Assembly: GCF_008180615.1 (NCBI RefSeq)
Contig: NZ_VTEH01000002.1
Location: 250,076-314,075 of the forward strand
From: Rossellomorea vietnamensis
Lineage (GTDB): Bacteria; Bacillota; Bacilli; Bacillales; Bacillaceae_B
Direction of reading: 5' to 3'
Length of the DNA: 64,000 bases
Under the pieces are notes generated by a model, which saw only the letters and a program-made list of their open reading frames with translations, was not told the DNA's origin and did no database searches. A program made the translations under genes and the position numbers. Shown one piece after another: positions 63,072 to 64,000 of this stretch (position 1 is the first letter of the stretch; each line of letters begins with the position of its first letter).

Positions 63072-64000
63072 ATGAAAGACCCTAGAATTGAAAAGCTGGC
63101 CAAAAATTTGATTCAGTACTCTGTCCAGTTACAAATAGGTGAAAAAGTATTAATTGAAAATTTCGGCCTGCAGCGTGAACTGGTAACCGCTTTAGTAAAG
63201 GAAGCTTATGCCGCAGGAGGATATCCTTTCGTGTCGCTGAAAGATCATGCAGTCGACCGCTCTCTATTGATGGGCGCCCAAGAGGAACAGTATGAGATGA
63301 TGGCTGAGTTTGAGGCCGGCGTAATGGATAAGATGGATGCCTATATCGGGCTTCGTTCTGGAGACAATATCAATGAACATGCCGATGTTCCGGATGAAAA
63401 GATGAAAATCCAGGGAAGCACTGTCGGTAAGAAGGTTCACCGCGAAATTCGTGTTCCCAAGAAAAAGTGGGTGGTGCTGAGATACCCGAATGCATCAATG
63501 GCCCAGCTGGCGAAAATGAGCACAGAAGCATTTGAGGACTTCTACTTTGATGTGTGCAACCTTGATTATGCGAAAATGGACAAAGCGATGGACGGCCTGG
63601 TTGAATTGATGAACAAGACAGATAAAGTCCGTATTACAGGTGAAGGAACTGAACTTACTTTTTCTATCAAAGACATTCCAGCTGTTAAGTGTGCGGGCCG
63701 ATTGAACATCCCGGACGGAGAAGTATACACTGCTCCTGTAAAAGATTCAGTGAACGGTACCATTACTTATAACACACCGTCTCCTTATCACGGCTTCACT
63801 TACGAAAACGTGAAACTGACTTTCGAAAACGGAAAGATTGTATCCGCTGAAGCCAATGATACGGAAAGAATCAATAAAATCTTTGATACGGACGAAGGCG
63901 CACGTTTCATAGGTGAATTTGCCATCGGGGTCAACCCTTATATCCTTCATCCAATGCAGGACATCCTGTTTGATGAAAAAATTGACGGCAGCTTCCACTT
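63072..64000 (+). CDS. ampS: Aminopeptidase AmpS (M29), cut by the window end
   Basis: Metallo-aminopeptidase of the M29 (thermophilic) family; the first 309 residues are in the window and the frame is open to the last base. It starts MKDPRIEKLAKNLIQYSVQL, with IGEKVLIENFG, then AAGGYPFVSLKD. The first metal-ligand region GARFIGEFAIGVNP (Glu) is near the end; the His/Tyr ligands lie outside the window. It removes N-terminal residues from peptides in the cytoplasm. TTAGGAGG precedes the ATG. It is divergent from ytxG. Confidence 0.93.
   Translation, partial: MKDPRIEKLAKNLIQYSVQLQIGEKVLIENFGLQRELVTALVKEAYAAGGYPFVSLKDHAVDRSLLMGAQEEQYEMMAEFEAGVMDKMDAYIGLRSGDNINEHADVPDEKMKIQGSTVGKKVHREIRVPKKKWVVLRYPNASMAQLAKMSTEAFEDFYFDVCNLDYAKMDKAMDGLVELMNKTDKVRITGEGTELTFSIKDIPAVKCAGRLNIPDGEVYTAPVKDSVNGTITYNTPSPYHGFTYENVKLTFENGKIVSAEANDTERINKIFDTDEGARFIGEFAIGVNPYILHPMQDILFDEKIDGSFH

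Overview
The window comes from the chromosome of an endospore-forming member of the Bacillaceae. The evidence is gene content and order: ackA, ytxK, tpx, ytfJ, ytfI; sppA with yteJ; ytcJ, ytcI, an alpha/beta small acid-soluble spore protein, thiI, a cysteine desulfurase, a BrnQ carrier, ezrA, hisJ, refZ, a GAF protein, a GGDEF protein, rpsD, tyrS, acsA with divergent acuABC, ccpA, aroA, and ytxJ/H/G. This is the order of the corresponding Bacillus subtilis region, with insertions and losses. Sporulation genes, strong AAGGAGG-type ribosome binding sites, AT-rich promoters and a CcpA/acetate module fit that assignment. I cannot name the species.

Layout. 1-3.7 kb: NCS1 permease, a frameshifted spoIIP remnant, a 52-residue protein, a universal stress protein, a complete MITE-like element and an EcsC protein. 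4-12 kb: ackA-ytxK, tpx, ytfJ-ytfI, an ArsR-SRPBCC fusion with a second SRPBCC gene, yteJ-sppA, and an NAD kinase. 14.2-18.3 kb: a five-gene YtrA-type operon (permease, GntR regulator, two ATPases, large permease) behind one promoter and an operator-like palindrome. 18.6-30 kb: rarD, ytcJ, ytcI, sasp, thiI-iscS, a glycosyltransferase and brnQ. 30-43 kb: ezrA, hisJ/refZ, GAF, then cupin, FAD-Rieske and methionine gamma-lyase genes, the GGDEF protein and rpsD. 42.7-45.3 kb: a short accessory cluster with a PadR/HAAS pair. 45.3-64 kb: tyrS with a T-box, a class A PBP, acsA|acuABC, ccpA, aroA, an FtsA-like protein, the SigB-type ytxGHJ operon and a truncated M29 aminopeptidase gene.

Functional themes. 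Acetate overflow and reuse are covered by ackA, acsA and the acuABC acetylation switch, with CcpA and cre-like sites as the carbon control. Sulfur handling is covered by iscS-thiI and megL. Thiol and redox functions are tpx, brxC and probably a free-methionine sulfoxide reductase. Division and envelope functions are ezrA, refZ, the PBP and the FtsA-like protein.

The most unusual feature is not a gene. Seven intergenic spacers hold tandem arrays, each with its own private unit sequence. Five have a 52- or 53-bp period, a sixth is close to that (52, 62, 53), and one has a 25-bp period. The units contain inverted repeats, and in two arrays the arms change in a compensating way. The arrays lie beyond intrinsic terminators, and six of the seven lie next to the 3' end of a minus-strand gene with the pyrimidine-rich strand on +. 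I know of no named system that matches this. It is the best candidate here for something undescribed. A second repeat family is a MITE-like element with one full copy and four diverged or partial relatives.
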